Shown: positions 5,793 to 13,315 of the stretch, one piece after another
How the letters are laid out: each line of letters opens with the position of its first letter
Numbering within the stretch: the first letter of the stretch is position 1
Assembly (NCBI GenBank): GCA_018712835.1
Contig: DVGF01000009.1
Coordinates: 1-44,411, forward strand
DNA length: 44,411 bases
Origin: Candidatus Ventrenecus stercoripullorum
Lineage (GTDB): Bacteria > Bacillota_I > Bacilli_A > RF39 > UBA660
Direction of reading: 5' to 3'
The notes under the pieces: model-generated
What the model saw: the letters and a program-made list of their open reading frames with translations, nothing else
The model's database searches: none
What the model was told of the DNA's origin: nothing
Position numbers and translations under genes: made by a program

Positions 5793-6188
5793 ATGAAAGA
5801 AAAAATATTATTAGAACAAATGGAAATTGAAATGTTTAAAATTAAAAATTATGAAAAAGAAAATATTGGAACTTTTATAACAGAGTTAAAAAAATTAGAA
5901 TACAACGTTGGTAGTGACTGTGAAAATAAAGCATACGGAAATTTTGCTGGAAACTATCAAATGAAATTTTTGGCTATTTATGAAATTTTAATGAGCAAGA
6001 AATTGCAAAAAAATAAAGAAGACTTAAAAAAGCTAGGGCAATATGTACAAGAATTAGGTAAAGAAATCGAAAACTACGAAGAAACAATAAAGAAATATGA
6101 AACGCAAGAGAAAACAAGTAGTCATGAAAAAATAATAAACGAATTTATTAAATCATTTATTAATGAGCTCCTTAATGAGGAGGAATAA
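5793..6188 (+). CDS. Hypothetical helical phage protein, 131 residues
   Basis: The ATG at 5793 follows GAGGGAATTAGAA, a better ribosome binding site than that of the ATG at 5754 in the same frame. The protein is charged and helical with a C-terminal coiled coil (VQELGKEIENYEETIKKYE). It lies directly before the ERF annealing gene, and its last bases carry that gene's AGGAGG, so the two are translationally coupled. Possibly an accessory recombination protein. Confidence 0.65.
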   Translation: MKEKILLEQMEIEMFKIKNYEKENIGTFITELKKLEYNVGSDCENKAYGNFAGNYQMKFLAIYEILMSKKLQKNKEDLKKLGQYVQELGKEIENYEETIKKYETQEKTSSHEKIINEFIKSFINELLNEEE

Positions 6189-6192
6189 GAAG

Positions 6193-6873
6193 ATGGAAGA
6201 AAGCAAGAAATTAAATATCTATCAAAAAATGCTAAAAGCAACAGAAAAAATTAGTAAAGTTGCTAAGAATTTAAAAGTAGATATAAACAAAAGTGCAAGT
6301 TATAAGGCTGTTAGTGAAGCCGACGTTCTGGAAGCTGTTAAACCCATTGAGATAGAACTAGGTATTTATAGTTATCCTGTGAAGCGAGAAATAATCGAGA
6401 CGAATATCTTGGATACTGTAAAAGAATACAACGGAAATCGTACAGAAAGTAAACAGTTATTTATGAGATTAGAAGTTACGTATCGGTTTGTGAATGTAGA
6501 TAATCCACAAGACTACATAGATATAATTACATATGGTGATGGTGTGGATTCTCAAGACAAAGCACCAGGGAAGTCAATGACCTACGCGGATAAGTACGCT
6601 TTATTAAAAGCATATAAAATCCAAACTGGAGAAGACCCAGACAAAGAAGGTAGCGGTGATTTAAAGGGAATCAAAAAAACAAATGAATCTAAAAAAATAG
6701 TGAAAGCTACAGCAAGTCAAATTGAAACTATGAAAAAGCTATACTCAGAAGAAGAATTACAAAAAGCTTTAACACTTGTCAAAAAAGCGAAATTAGAAGA
6801 CATGACAGTTTATGAAGCTAGCAATTTAATTTCAAAAAGAACAAAGAAAGAAGAGGTAAAAGAAAATGAATGA
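6193..6873 (+). CDS. erf: ERF-family single-strand annealing protein
   Basis: A 226-residue recombinase of the ERF superfamily that anneals complementary single strands during phage recombination. Family hallmarks are the N-terminal IYQKMLKATEKISKVAKNL, the core YKAVSEADVLEAVKPIEIELGIYSYP, and the conserved GDGVDSQDKAPGKSMTYADKYALLKAYKI followed by the acidic GEDPDKE. The ATG at 6193 is chosen because GAGGAGGA precedes it; a longer frame from 6163 lies inside the previous gene. A nuclease gene two positions downstream and SSB complete the recombination set. Confidence 0.92.
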   Translation: MEESKKLNIYQKMLKATEKISKVAKNLKVDINKSASYKAVSEADVLEAVKPIEIELGIYSYPVKREIIETNILDTVKEYNGNRTESKQLFMRLEVTYRFVNVDNPQDYIDIITYGDGVDSQDKAPGKSMTYADKYALLKAYKIQTGEDPDKEGSGDLKGIKKTNESKKIVKATASQIETMKKLYSEEELQKALTLVKKAKLEDMTVYEASNLISKRTKKEEVKENE

Positions 6874-7189
6874 TTTATTAGTAATAACAACAGACAATAA
6901 AATTCTTTTAAATGATGATTATGTGTCAGATTACAAAAAACTTTACAATTTAAATAAAAAGACTGAATTAGCAACAAAGGAAGTAAATCAAAGAGTTAAA
7001 GATTTTATGGAAGAAAATAATTTAGAAACACTTTCTGCAAGTGGATTAGTATTCACATATCGGAAAGGAACGGTAAGAACTTCATTAGACAGTAAAAGAC
7101 TAAAAGAGGAATTGCCAGACATTTATGAGGAATTTTCTAAAACAAGTCAAGTAGCCAGTTCTGTAGTTGTTAAGGTTTTAGATGATTGA
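6866..7189 (+). CDS. Hypothetical protein between ERF and the nuclease, 107 residues
   Basis: An all-helical N-terminal half (DYKKLYNLNKKTELATKEVNQRVKDFMEEN) is followed by a short beta region with LSASGLVFTYRKGTVRTSLDSKRLKEELPDIYEEFSK. This pattern is familiar from small proteins encoded beside phage RecT/ERF and YqaJ-type nucleases, but I cannot name the family. It overlaps both neighbours by eight bases, so translation is coupled. Confidence 0.7.
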   Translation: MNDLLVITTDNKILLNDDYVSDYKKLYNLNKKTELATKEVNQRVKDFMEENNLETLSASGLVFTYRKGTVRTSLDSKRLKEELPDIYEEFSKTSQVASSVVVKVLDD

Positions 7190-7766
7190 GTTTATAGAAG
7201 ACGGACATCTTTACTTATATGACGGGATAATAATCCCGTCCGTAAGTGAGATACTTCATTTCTTGTTCCCAGATAAATATAAAAATGTAGACTCAGATAC
7301 ATTGCAGAAAAAGGCTATATATGGTTCAAAAGTACATGAAGCTATTGAGTGTCTAGAGCAAGGAAATAACTTGCCAGAATTGGATGAAAATCAACAATTC
7401 AGCATACGTCAGTGGCAATACTTAAAAGAAAAAAATAAAATTAAAGTTTTAATCCAAGAACAAATGATAAACTATGGCGATAATTACGCAGGACGTTTTG
7501 ATATGGTAGCGAATGTAAACGGGTATTTAAGCTTATGTGATATAAAGACAACAGCAACTTTGGATAAAGAATATTTATCATGGCAACTTAGTTTTTATGA
7601 ATTAGCTAATGAAAGTATGTATCACACGAGATTTGAAAAGTTATACGCAATATGGTTACCCAAACGCGAATGTGGGCAATTGGTAGAGATTGAAAGAAAA
7701 TCAAGAAATGAACTTTTAGATATTTTAAAAAAATTTAAAGAAAGTAGAAAAGAGGTAGAAGAATGA
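7182..7766 (+). CDS. PD-(D/E)XK exonuclease (RecB/Cas4-like)
   Basis: A 194-residue nuclease. HEAIE at 52-56, E93 in IQEQMI, D107 in GRFDMV, D120-I-K122 in CDIKTT and Q135 in WQLSFYE give the complete motif set of the RecB-like PD-(D/E)XK family. In phages such proteins resect DNA ends to make substrate for the annealing protein, encoded here 300 bases upstream. The gene overlaps the preceding one by eight bases. Confidence 0.88.
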   Translation: MIEFIEDGHLYLYDGIIIPSVSEILHFLFPDKYKNVDSDTLQKKAIYGSKVHEAIECLEQGNNLPELDENQQFSIRQWQYLKEKNKIKVLIQEQMINYGDNYAGRFDMVANVNGYLSLCDIKTTATLDKEYLSWQLSFYELANESMYHTRFEKLYAIWLPKRECGQLVEIERKSRNELLDILKKFKESRKEVEE

Positions 7767-7933
7767 AAGAATCAACAATAAATTTGATTTTGAGTGTTAT
7801 TTTTTGGATATGTGCTATTATTACACTAATAACTAGTGGGTCTGATTATAGTTTCTTACTATCAATGATGATGTGTATGTTTTATTTGGTAATCTCTAAA
7901 ATTGAGAAAATTAAAGAGGACAAAGATGATTGA
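7763..7933 (+). CDS. Small membrane protein, 56 residues
   Basis: ATG overlaps the nuclease stop (ATGA) and has AGAGGTAG upstream. Two hydrophobic helices (about 7-24 and 29-45) are separated by GSDYS, and the tail is charged (KIEKIKEDKDD). Function unknown. Confidence 0.65.
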   Translation: MKESTINLILSVIFWICAIITLITSGSDYSFLLSMMMCMFYLVISKIEKIKEDKDD

Positions 7934-8246
7934 AAAGATATTAGAAAACAGCGGATATAAAAGATATGAAGATTATCTAAGACGTGCATATTGTTTATAT
8001 CAAAAAAAGATTACGGACCCAAAAGGAATCAGGTATTTCATAAACTACTACTTGTATCGTGATGAAAAACAGAACATTACATTTGAAGTAGATTTGCAGT
8101 TTGAATTAGATGATTGTGTAATGAATATAACATTATTTGATTTTAAAATAGAAGAATTGATATATCCTGTTGCTGAAGCAATCGAATCAAAAGTTGAAGA
8201 TATTTGGCAGAAACTTGGAGCTAAATATTATGAGGAGTATGAGTAA
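7926..8246 (+). CDS. Hypothetical phage protein, 106 residues
   Basis: The ATG at 7926 overlaps the end of the small membrane protein gene and follows AGAGGA by five bases, which sets the start. The sequence (YEDYLRRAYCLYQKKITDPKGIRYFINYYLY...FEVDLQFELDDCVMNITLFDF) resembles small immunity- or DUF-type beta-rich proteins common in phage middle regions; I cannot assign a family. Confidence 0.7.
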   Translation: MIEKILENSGYKRYEDYLRRAYCLYQKKITDPKGIRYFINYYLYRDEKQNITFEVDLQFELDDCVMNITLFDFKIEELIYPVAEAIESKVEDIWQKLGAKYYEEYE

Positions 8247-8332
8247 TGGCATTATTAGTTATCACAATTTGTGGGGGTTTGTGCGTAGCGTTTATAATAA
8301 TTAATCTGATTATAAAGAGGTTCAAGAAATGA
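8246..8332 (+). CDS. Tiny membrane peptide, 28 residues
   Basis: A one-helix peptide, MALLVITICGGLCVAFIIIN followed by LIIKRFKK, starting at a TAATG junction with AGGAG upstream and ending in an ATGA overlap with the next gene. The coupling on both sides argues for translation. Function unknown. Confidence 0.5.
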   Translation: MALLVITICGGLCVAFIIINLIIKRFKK

Positions 8333-8793
8333 CATTTACAGGTAATAAATCAGAGATACAGCAATTTCTATTTAAACTAGACAAGGATACAGTATATGAT
8401 TTAAAAATTGATAAGCACAGAAATAAAAGAAGCTTGGATGCAAACAATTATGCTTGGCATTTAATTAGTGAGATAGCAAACGTATTAAGAGAATCAAAAG
8501 AAAAAATATATCTTGATATGTTACGAGATTATGGACAACGAGAATACGTTTGCTTACTTGCTAATGTAGAACCAAACAGAATATCAAAGTATTATGATTT
8601 ACAAGGAACTTTTAAACAAAATAACAGTCTATTTAAAAGCTACATGTTTTATGTTGGAACAAGTCAGTATGACTCAAAAGAAATGGCAATATTTATAGAC
8701 GGATTAGTTCAAGAATGTAAAAACTTAGGAATAGAAACATTAGAAGATTTAGAAATAAAAGAGATGATAAAGGAGATGGAAAAGTATGAATAA
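8329..8793 (+). CDS. NinB-like phage recombination protein
   Basis: A 154-residue protein with the block KHRNKRSLDANNYAWHLIS and downstream VLRESKEKIYLDMLRDYG, then YVGTSQYDSKEMAIFIDGLVQECKNLGIET. This is the pattern of the NinB/Orf family that binds single-stranded DNA and assists phage recombination. Its place between the nuclease and SSB fits. Start ATG with AAGAGG upstream; it overlaps the next gene by eight bases. Confidence 0.75.
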   Translation: MTFTGNKSEIQQFLFKLDKDTVYDLKIDKHRNKRSLDANNYAWHLISEIANVLRESKEKIYLDMLRDYGQREYVCLLANVEPNRISKYYDLQGTFKQNNSLFKSYMFYVGTSQYDSKEMAIFIDGLVQECKNLGIETLEDLEIKEMIKEMEKYE

Positions 8794-9229
8794 AGTGATT
8801 TTGATAGGATATTTAGTTTACGATGTTGAATTGAGAACAAATGACAAAGGAACAGCGGTTGTGAGAAATAAAATAGCAATCAATAATGGAAAAGATGAGA
8901 ACGGAAATGAAAGACCAACTGACTTTTTACTATTTTATGCTTTTAACAAAGTGGCAGAAAATATGGCAAAATATTGTGAAAAGGGAAGCAAGGTAGCAAT
9001 TGAAGGAAGATTAAAAAACCGAAGTTGGGACAAGCAAGACGGAACAAAAGCGTATGAGATAGCAGTATATGCAAATAACGTTACGTTTTTGAACTCTAAA
9101 AAAAGCAATGGTGTTCCATTACCCGAAGAACCAAATTATGGCACCTCTCAAGAAAATACCCAAGAAAGCGACCCGTTTGCAAGTTTTGGTGAGGAAATAG
9201 TTATTAATGATGATGACCTCCCATTCTGA
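8786..9229 (+). CDS. ssb: Single-stranded DNA-binding protein
   Basis: A 147-residue SSB with an N-terminal OB fold (MNKVILIGYLVYDVELRTND, DFLLFYAFNKVAENMAKYCEKGSKVAIEGRL, YEIAVYANNVTFL), a Ser/Gln/Glu-rich linker and the acidic tip NDDDLPF that docks partner proteins. It coats single-stranded DNA during phage replication and recombination. The end overlaps the methyltransferase gene. Confidence 0.95.
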   Translation: MNKVILIGYLVYDVELRTNDKGTAVVRNKIAINNGKDENGNERPTDFLLFYAFNKVAENMAKYCEKGSKVAIEGRLKNRSWDKQDGTKAYEIAVYANNVTFLNSKKSNGVPLPEEPNYGTSQENTQESDPFASFGEEIVINDDDLPF

Positions 9230-9794
9230 ACAGATTGATATTTTCGGCAACGCAATAGACACAAAAGAAATTTATGAGGAAGATAAGAAAATAAATAAAG
9301 ACCATGTTGCAACACCAAGGTGGGTAGTAGAAAATATTTACGATTTGATTGATATTGGGAGTTTCAAAAGCATATGGTTTCCATTTAACAACTACGACTC
9401 AGAATTTAAGCTTAAAGCTGATGAACTAAATTTAAAATATAAAGCAACTCATATTTTTGACGATTGTGGAAATGACTTTTTTACTACTGAACCACCTGTT
9501 GATTGTGATTTGTTAATAAGTAATCCACCGTTTTCTCAGCAGAATGAGATAATAAAGCACACTTTTGAATTGATAGAACAAAACAAGATTAAATCATTTT
9601 GCTTACTGCTTCCTCTGTCAACTTTAGAAACACCAACGCGTGCTGAAATGTGGGAAAAATATGTTGATAAAATATCTATTTTGATTTTTAAAAAGAGAAT
9701 AAAATTCCTTGGACAACAGCAAGTTTTCAATAAAGCTTGTTGTTGGATATGTTACAACATAAAAACTTTAAGCAAAAGATTATATTGGATTTAA
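9213..9794 (+). CDS. Phage adenine-specific DNA methyltransferase
   Basis: About 193 residues with the N6-adenine motif IV, DLLISNPPFS, at about 104-113. Downstream are a conserved CLLLPLSTLETPTRAEMWEKY and KRIKFLGQQQVFN typical of small phage N6-MTases. The N-terminal DKKINKDHVATPRWVVENI is the usual substrate-side motif. No restriction partner is present, so it probably protects phage DNA. Three ATGs lie in tandem (9207-9215, overlapping SSB); the exact start among them is uncertain. Confidence 0.8.
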   Translation: MTSHSEQIDIFGNAIDTKEIYEEDKKINKDHVATPRWVVENIYDLIDIGSFKSIWFPFNNYDSEFKLKADELNLKYKATHIFDDCGNDFFTTEPPVDCDLLISNPPFSQQNEIIKHTFELIEQNKIKSFCLLLPLSTLETPTRAEMWEKYVDKISILIFKKRIKFLGQQQVFNKACCWICYNIKTLSKRLYWI

Positions 9795-9810
9795 GAAATG
9801 AGGTGGAATA

Positions 9811-10236
9811 ATGAGTGAGTTGGAAGATATTTTAAATTATTTAGAAACAACTTCTTTAGAACCACATGATGATTATGTGAGTGAATTTTCTTATAAAAAT
9901 CAAAAGACTTTATGGAAATATATAAAAGATTTACGATTAAAAAATCAAGAATTAAAGAAACAAATCGAAGAATATATTAGAACAGAAATGAAGCTCAAAG
10001 ATGAACTTGAAAGCCAAAGAAAAGAATATCAAGAAACTTATAAAGATGTTCGTGAAGAGATTAAAGAATACAAAAATCAACAAAAAGAGTTTATAGAGTA
10101 TTTAGAAGATTATATTGAAGTTTTAAAGAGCCAGCAAGAAAATGTGAATGGATTAGATATTTTAGAAGAAGAAACTTTATTTATTTTAGAAGAAACACTT
10201 GAAAAATATAAAGAAATAATAGGAGTTGATGATTAA
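9811..10236 (+). CDS. Coiled-coil phage protein, 141 residues
   Basis: From about residue 35 to 115 the protein is a long coiled coil (KDLRLKNQELKKQIEEYIRTE; KSQQENVNG...). It has a helical acidic end. Start ATG follows GAGGTGG. It overlaps the next gene by one base. No family recognised. Confidence 0.7.
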   Translation: MSELEDILNYLETTSLEPHDDYVSEFSYKNQKTLWKYIKDLRLKNQELKKQIEEYIRTEMKLKDELESQRKEYQETYKDVREEIKEYKNQQKEFIEYLEDYIEVLKSQQENVNGLDILEEETLFILEETLEKYKEIIGVDD

Positions 10237-10484
10237 TGGAAACAAGAACATATCAAATAAGTGGAAGAAAAGAAGATTTAGACATATTAGAAAAAGCATT
10301 AAGGCACATTGAATATTTAGGAAATATTGGTGCAAGCAGAAATATATTGATAAGAATAGATGGTGATGGGGTTGGAAGGATAAATGTTAAAGATGGTAAC
10401 GGCAATAAATTAAGTGATGAAAGATTTAATATAGTTCAAAGTATTGAAAAGACAGTCATAGTTGGAACTTACGATATAGGTTAG
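10236..10484 (+). CDS. Hypothetical phage protein, 82 residues
   Basis: A small alpha/beta protein (YQISGRKEDLDILEKALRHIEYLGNIGASRNILIRIDGDGVGRINV). Similar short proteins starting with a ferredoxin-like fold are common in Bacillota phages, but none has a clear function. ATG overlaps the previous stop codon (TTAATGG). Confidence 0.65.
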   Translation: METRTYQISGRKEDLDILEKALRHIEYLGNIGASRNILIRIDGDGVGRINVKDGNGNKLSDERFNIVQSIEKTVIVGTYDIG

Positions 10485-10493
10485 GAGTTAAAG

Positions 10494-10724
10494 ATGAATA
10501 GAGAAGAAGTAAAAAAAGAATTATTAAATGATAACGAAATACAATTTCAATCAGCGATAACAGCGACATTTATAGCACTATATCAACAATTGATTAAGAA
10601 AGAGATTTTTACAGATAAAGATGTAGATGAAATAAACGAAAACACCGAAAAAATAGTAGATACAATTAAAGAGACATTAATTGACGAAATTATGAAAGTG
10701 TTAGAAAGTTGTGAAGATGAATGA
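10494..10724 (+). CDS. Hypothetical helical phage protein, 76 residues
   Basis: An acidic, all-helical protein (AITATFIALYQQLIKKEIFTDKDVDEINENTEKIVDTIKE). AGGAG precedes the ATG by seven bases. Its end overlaps the sigma-like gene, so expression is coupled. Confidence 0.65.
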   Translation: MNREEVKKELLNDNEIQFQSAITATFIALYQQLIKKEIFTDKDVDEINENTEKIVDTIKETLIDEIMKVLESCEDE

Positions 10725-11256
10725 AGAACAGCAAAAAATTGTTCTTGAAAATCTACGATTGGTTACGCTAGTAATAAAAAAATTAAATGTGAACTATGAT
10801 TTTAACGATCTAACAAGTATAGGATTGATTGGGCTATGTAAAGGGGCTAAATCTTTTGACCCTAGCAAGGGATACAAGGCAAGTACATATTTGACTCGGT
10901 GCATTCAAAATGAGATATTTTACTATTTTAGAAGCATTAGAAAACCTACAAACAACACAGTTTCAATTGATACTCATATAGCGGATAATTTGACGATTGA
11001 AGATACAATAGCCGATGATATAGATATCGAAGAAAATATGATAAAAAAAGACCAAATCAACATAGTAAAGATGGCTATGAATAATTTAAGCGAAAAAGAA
11101 AAAATCGTCATAGTTCATAGATACGAAATAGGCGGGTCCGAAAAATTAACACAAGAACAATTAGCAAAAAAACTTAATACAACGCAACCTAACATTTCAA
11201 GATTGCACAGTCGAGCAATCAAAAAAATTAAAAAATATATTGTAGAAAGTGAGTGA
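10717..11256 (+). CDS. Phage-encoded sigma-70-family factor
   Basis: A 179-residue sigma-like protein. Region 2 is complete: VLENLRLVTLVIKKLNV, then YDFNDLTSIGLIGLCKGAKSF, then GYKASTYLTRCIQNEIFYYFR. A short linker leads to region 4: MNNLSEKEKIVIVHRYEIGGSEKLTQEQLAKKLN followed by TTQPNISRLHSRAIKKIKKY, a helix-turn-helix. Regions 1.1 and most of 3 are missing, as in SigF/SigK-type and phage sigma factors. It may redirect host RNA polymerase to middle or late phage promoters. ATG at 10717 is preferred; GTG at 10711 is in the same frame. Confidence 0.88.
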   Translation: MNEEQQKIVLENLRLVTLVIKKLNVNYDFNDLTSIGLIGLCKGAKSFDPSKGYKASTYLTRCIQNEIFYYFRSIRKPTNNTVSIDTHIADNLTIEDTIADDIDIEENMIKKDQINIVKMAMNNLSEKEKIVIVHRYEIGGSEKLTQEQLAKKLNTTQPNISRLHSRAIKKIKKYIVESE

Positions 11257-11262
11257 TTGGAA

Positions 11263-11916
11263 ATGATAAAAAAAGAAATTTATCCGAAAACACAGCGATT
11301 AAAAGTTGGCGGTGATAAAGTTTATGTTACAGAAAAATTAGATGGGAGTAATTTAGTATTCTTCAAAAAGAATGATATTTTATATGTAGCACAACGAAAA
11401 AATATCTTTTCTATTGATGAACTAGAAAATGTGAAAGATATTTTATATAAAGGTTTATATCAATGGCTATTAGATAACAAAGATGTACTGCAAGAAGAAC
11501 TACACGAAGGAAGTGCTATATGTGGAGAATGGCTCGGCATGGGGCAAATAAAATATACAATTGATGAATTTGACAAAAAATGGTATATGTTCGCAAAAGC
11601 AAGAGTCAATGATGATTTTAATTTGAGTGATTTTAATTATTGCCATGAAAGTTTTATATATCCATTTGAAAACCAAGTGATACCTAAATTCGTCGGGATT
11701 GTTCCACAAGTGGCTGAGTTAAATGTATTACCTAACAAATCTTATCTCGACAGCATTTATAAAAACTATAGTAAGAAAGTTCAACGAAACGTTGAAGGCT
11801 TTATTGTCAATTATAAAAGTATTATTTCAAAATATGTAAGAATGAAAAATGGCAAATTGCAAGAACATTTTGATAGAGAAAGCAAAGAGGTAGGAAATGA
11901 AAATAAAGATAATTGA
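11263..11916 (+). CDS. RNA ligase (Rnl2-like nucleotidyltransferase)
   Basis: A 217-residue protein with the nucleotidyltransferase motifs of ATP-dependent RNA ligases. Motif I is EKLDGSN with the AMP-accepting lysine at 25. A motif IIIa-like GEWLG lies at about 88-92, motif IV EGFIVNY at 178-184 and motif V KYVRMK at 190-195. It would join 3'-OH and 5'-phosphate RNA ends, for example to mend nuclease-cut tRNA during infection. No polynucleotide kinase gene is seen beside it. ATG at 11263 chosen; the frame opens two codons earlier at a TTG. Confidence 0.85.
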   Translation: MIKKEIYPKTQRLKVGGDKVYVTEKLDGSNLVFFKKNDILYVAQRKNIFSIDELENVKDILYKGLYQWLLDNKDVLQEELHEGSAICGEWLGMGQIKYTIDEFDKKWYMFAKARVNDDFNLSDFNYCHESFIYPFENQVIPKFVGIVPQVAELNVLPNKSYLDSIYKNYSKKVQRNVEGFIVNYKSIISKYVRMKNGKLQEHFDRESKEVGNENKDN

Positions 11917-12256
11917 TTTACTAATTAAAATAGCTAATAATGAGAAAGTGCCAAAGAAGATAAGATATTTTGGAGAAATATATGAGTATTCAGAAGAAAT
12001 GAAATTTTATTATCAAAATGGTTTTTCTATGTACAGAGATTTTTTTACAGAAGGTAACTGTTTAAACGACGAAGCAGAAATTATAGAAGAAGAAAAAGAA
12101 ATAGAAAAAATACGTATGAATGGAAATTGCTTTTTTAGCGAAAGTATCGAGGCATGGATAAACAAAGAAAAATCGAGTGCTTATTGTGAATTTTTATCAA
12201 ACAAAATCAATGAATTAGTAGATGAAGTGAATAAATTAAAAAAAGAAAAAAAATAG
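11897..12256 (+). CDS. Hypothetical phage protein, 119 residues
   Basis: The N-terminal half (IDLLIKIANNEKVPKKIRYFGEIYEYSEEM) and the C-terminal helix (EFLSNKINELVDEVNKLKKEKK) match a widespread, uncharacterised Bacillota phage family whose members are typically placed before the late regulator. Start ATG follows GAGGTAGG and overlaps the RNA ligase gene by 20 bases. Confidence 0.7.
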   Translation: MKIKIIDLLIKIANNEKVPKKIRYFGEIYEYSEEMKFYYQNGFSMYRDFFTEGNCLNDEAEIIEEEKEIEKIRMNGNCFFSESIEAWINKEKSSAYCEFLSNKINELVDEVNKLKKEKK

Positions 12257-12266
12257 GAGGTTGATT

Positions 12267-12707
12267 ATGATAAGTCAGAAAGAATTAACTATCTATGAAT
12301 TATTAGAAGAATTGAAAAATTTAAAAAAAGAATACTATAAGCTTGCGACACTTCTCACAAAGAGAGTAGAACCGCTAAAAGGATTATCATATGGTGACGT
12401 TAATTCTACAATAAAAGGACGTGGAGGGGTAAGGGATATTATGACTAATAATTTAGCTAAAGCAGAAGAATATCAAACAAAATTGGATGCTATAAAGGAT
12501 TCTTATAATTCTTATTATAATGTGCTTATGGAAAAGATAGAAATCATGCAAGGAATTTGTAGTGAAGCAGAAATGATAGTTTTTTGCAGAGATGAACTGC
12601 ATTGGAAATGGAGTGACATTTCAAAAATGGTAAACTACACAGACCGGCATTGTAGAAGAATTTATAGCAAAATCAAAAAGATGTCCTACAATGTCCCGAA
12701 AACTTGA
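12267..12707 (+). CDS. ArpU/DUF1492-like late transcription regulator
   Basis: A 146-residue protein with an N-terminal helical region (LTIYELLEELKNLKKEYYKLA) and a C-terminal helix-turn-helix (FCRDELHWKWSDISKMVNYTDRHCRRIYSKIKKM). This is the layout of the ArpU/RinA-type regulators that control packaging and virion genes in Firmicute phages. Its place as the last gene before the non-coding region and the terminase fits. AGGAGG lies seven bases before the ATG at 12267. Confidence 0.8.
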   Translation: MISQKELTIYELLEELKNLKKEYYKLATLLTKRVEPLKGLSYGDVNSTIKGRGGVRDIMTNNLAKAEEYQTKLDAIKDSYNSYYNVLMEKIEIMQGICSEAEMIVFCRDELHWKWSDISKMVNYTDRHCRRIYSKIKKMSYNVPKT

Positions 12708-12715
12708 CTTATAAT
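12704..12715 (+). promoter_or_regulatory. Possible promoter of the large non-coding RNA
   Basis: TATAAT occurs at 12710-12715, directly after the regulator stop codon, and would start RNA near 12722. A matching -35 at 17 bases is not evident, which would fit a promoter that needs an activator such as the ArpU-like protein or the phage sigma factor. TTGACT at 12704-12709 abuts the -10; used as a -35 it would instead pair with AATAAT 16 bases downstream. Confidence 0.35.
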
Positions 12716-12719
12716 GTTA

Positions 12720-13161
12720 TCATGGAATAATTAGAATTTATTCCTACTAGTATCACACTAGTCAACCCCTTTTTATTCTTTTAGAACTACCTTTTAGGTA
12801 GTGTACTGAATAATAGCGACAGACAGAAGTTAGCATGTCGACAACCATATACTGAAAAGCCTGTTAAGGAGGAATGGCGCAACACTATGTGAGCTTATTA
12901 TTTAGTACAGTATCTAAAAAAGATACTATATATGATTGATTTATACACGCGGAGTCATGACCGCTGTTGGATAAATAGTTGGTAACATCCTAAATGTGTT
13001 ACAGTTGGTTAAACTTACTTTAGTAGTGAAGGATTCTGCAGGTAACCTAAGTGTTGGTAATTCACAGAAAACTTGTACGTGTTATCAATTTTCGCGAGAG
13101 AAAAATTGCGTAGCTATCCACGAGATTAGCCAATTACCATAGCAACTTCGGTTGCTTTTTT
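12720..13161 (+). ncRNA. Large structured phage RNA (~440 nt), class not assigned
   Basis: No reading frame of credible length occurs here, yet nearly every segment pairs. Stems include GGAATAA/TTATTCC, ACTAGT/ACTAGT (12758-12774 area) and CTACC/GGTAG. A 15-bp junction-closing helix joins 12803-12817 to 12893-12908 and encloses CGACA/TGTCG (12817-12840). Others are AGTATCT/AGATACT (12909-12927), ATTTAT/ATAAAT with GCGG/CCGC (12939-12976), GTAACA/TGTTAC (12982-13002) and CAATTTTC/GAAAAATTG (13086-13108). TGGTAATT (13055-13062) pairs with AATTACCA (13132-13139), a long-range or pseudoknot contact. It ends in a UUCG terminator. Size, complexity and prophage setting recall ROOL and GOLLD RNAs, but I cannot confirm membership. 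Confidence 0.65.
13141..13161 (+). terminator. UUCG-capped terminator of the large RNA
   Basis: AGCAAC-TTCG-GTTGCT followed by a T-run (13156-13161). A six-pair stem with a UUCG tetraloop is a very stable intrinsic terminator. Confidence 0.8.
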
Positions 13162-13167
13162 ATTTGG

Positions 13168-13293
13168 GAACACAAAGCTAATTAATAATTAATATGTTTC
13201 ATATAAACCCTAAGCCTTTCTAAAAAGTTCAACTGTCATGTTACAAGACTATATTTCTTAGTCACCTCGCTTCTAGATTAGCTCGTTGTGTTC
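13168..13293 (+). promoter_or_regulatory. Long-range structured leader of the late operon
   Basis: GAACACAAAGCTAAT (13168-13182) pairs with ATTAGCT-cg-TTGTGTTC (13277-13293): 15 pairs with a two-base bulge, closing a domain of about 94 nt. Inside are GTTT/AAAC (around 13196-13208) and GACTA/TAGTC (13247-13263) hairpins. The helix ends 22 bases before the first late gene, so it could regulate its translation, act as a processing site, or be the 3' domain of the preceding RNA. No gene lies between 12708 and 13315. Confidence 0.6.
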
Positions 13294-13315
13294 AAAAATA
13301 AGAAAAGAGGAAAAG

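Noticed and set aside
12874-12939. 21-codon frame after AAGGAGG inside the large RNA
   Set aside because: The ATG is only one base after the ribosome-binding-like sequence, and the segment pairs in the junction helix and a hairpin. More likely structural.
12700-13310. Group I or group II intron in the non-coding region
   Set aside because: No P/Q/R/S core motifs, no domain V hairpin and no interrupted gene on either side.
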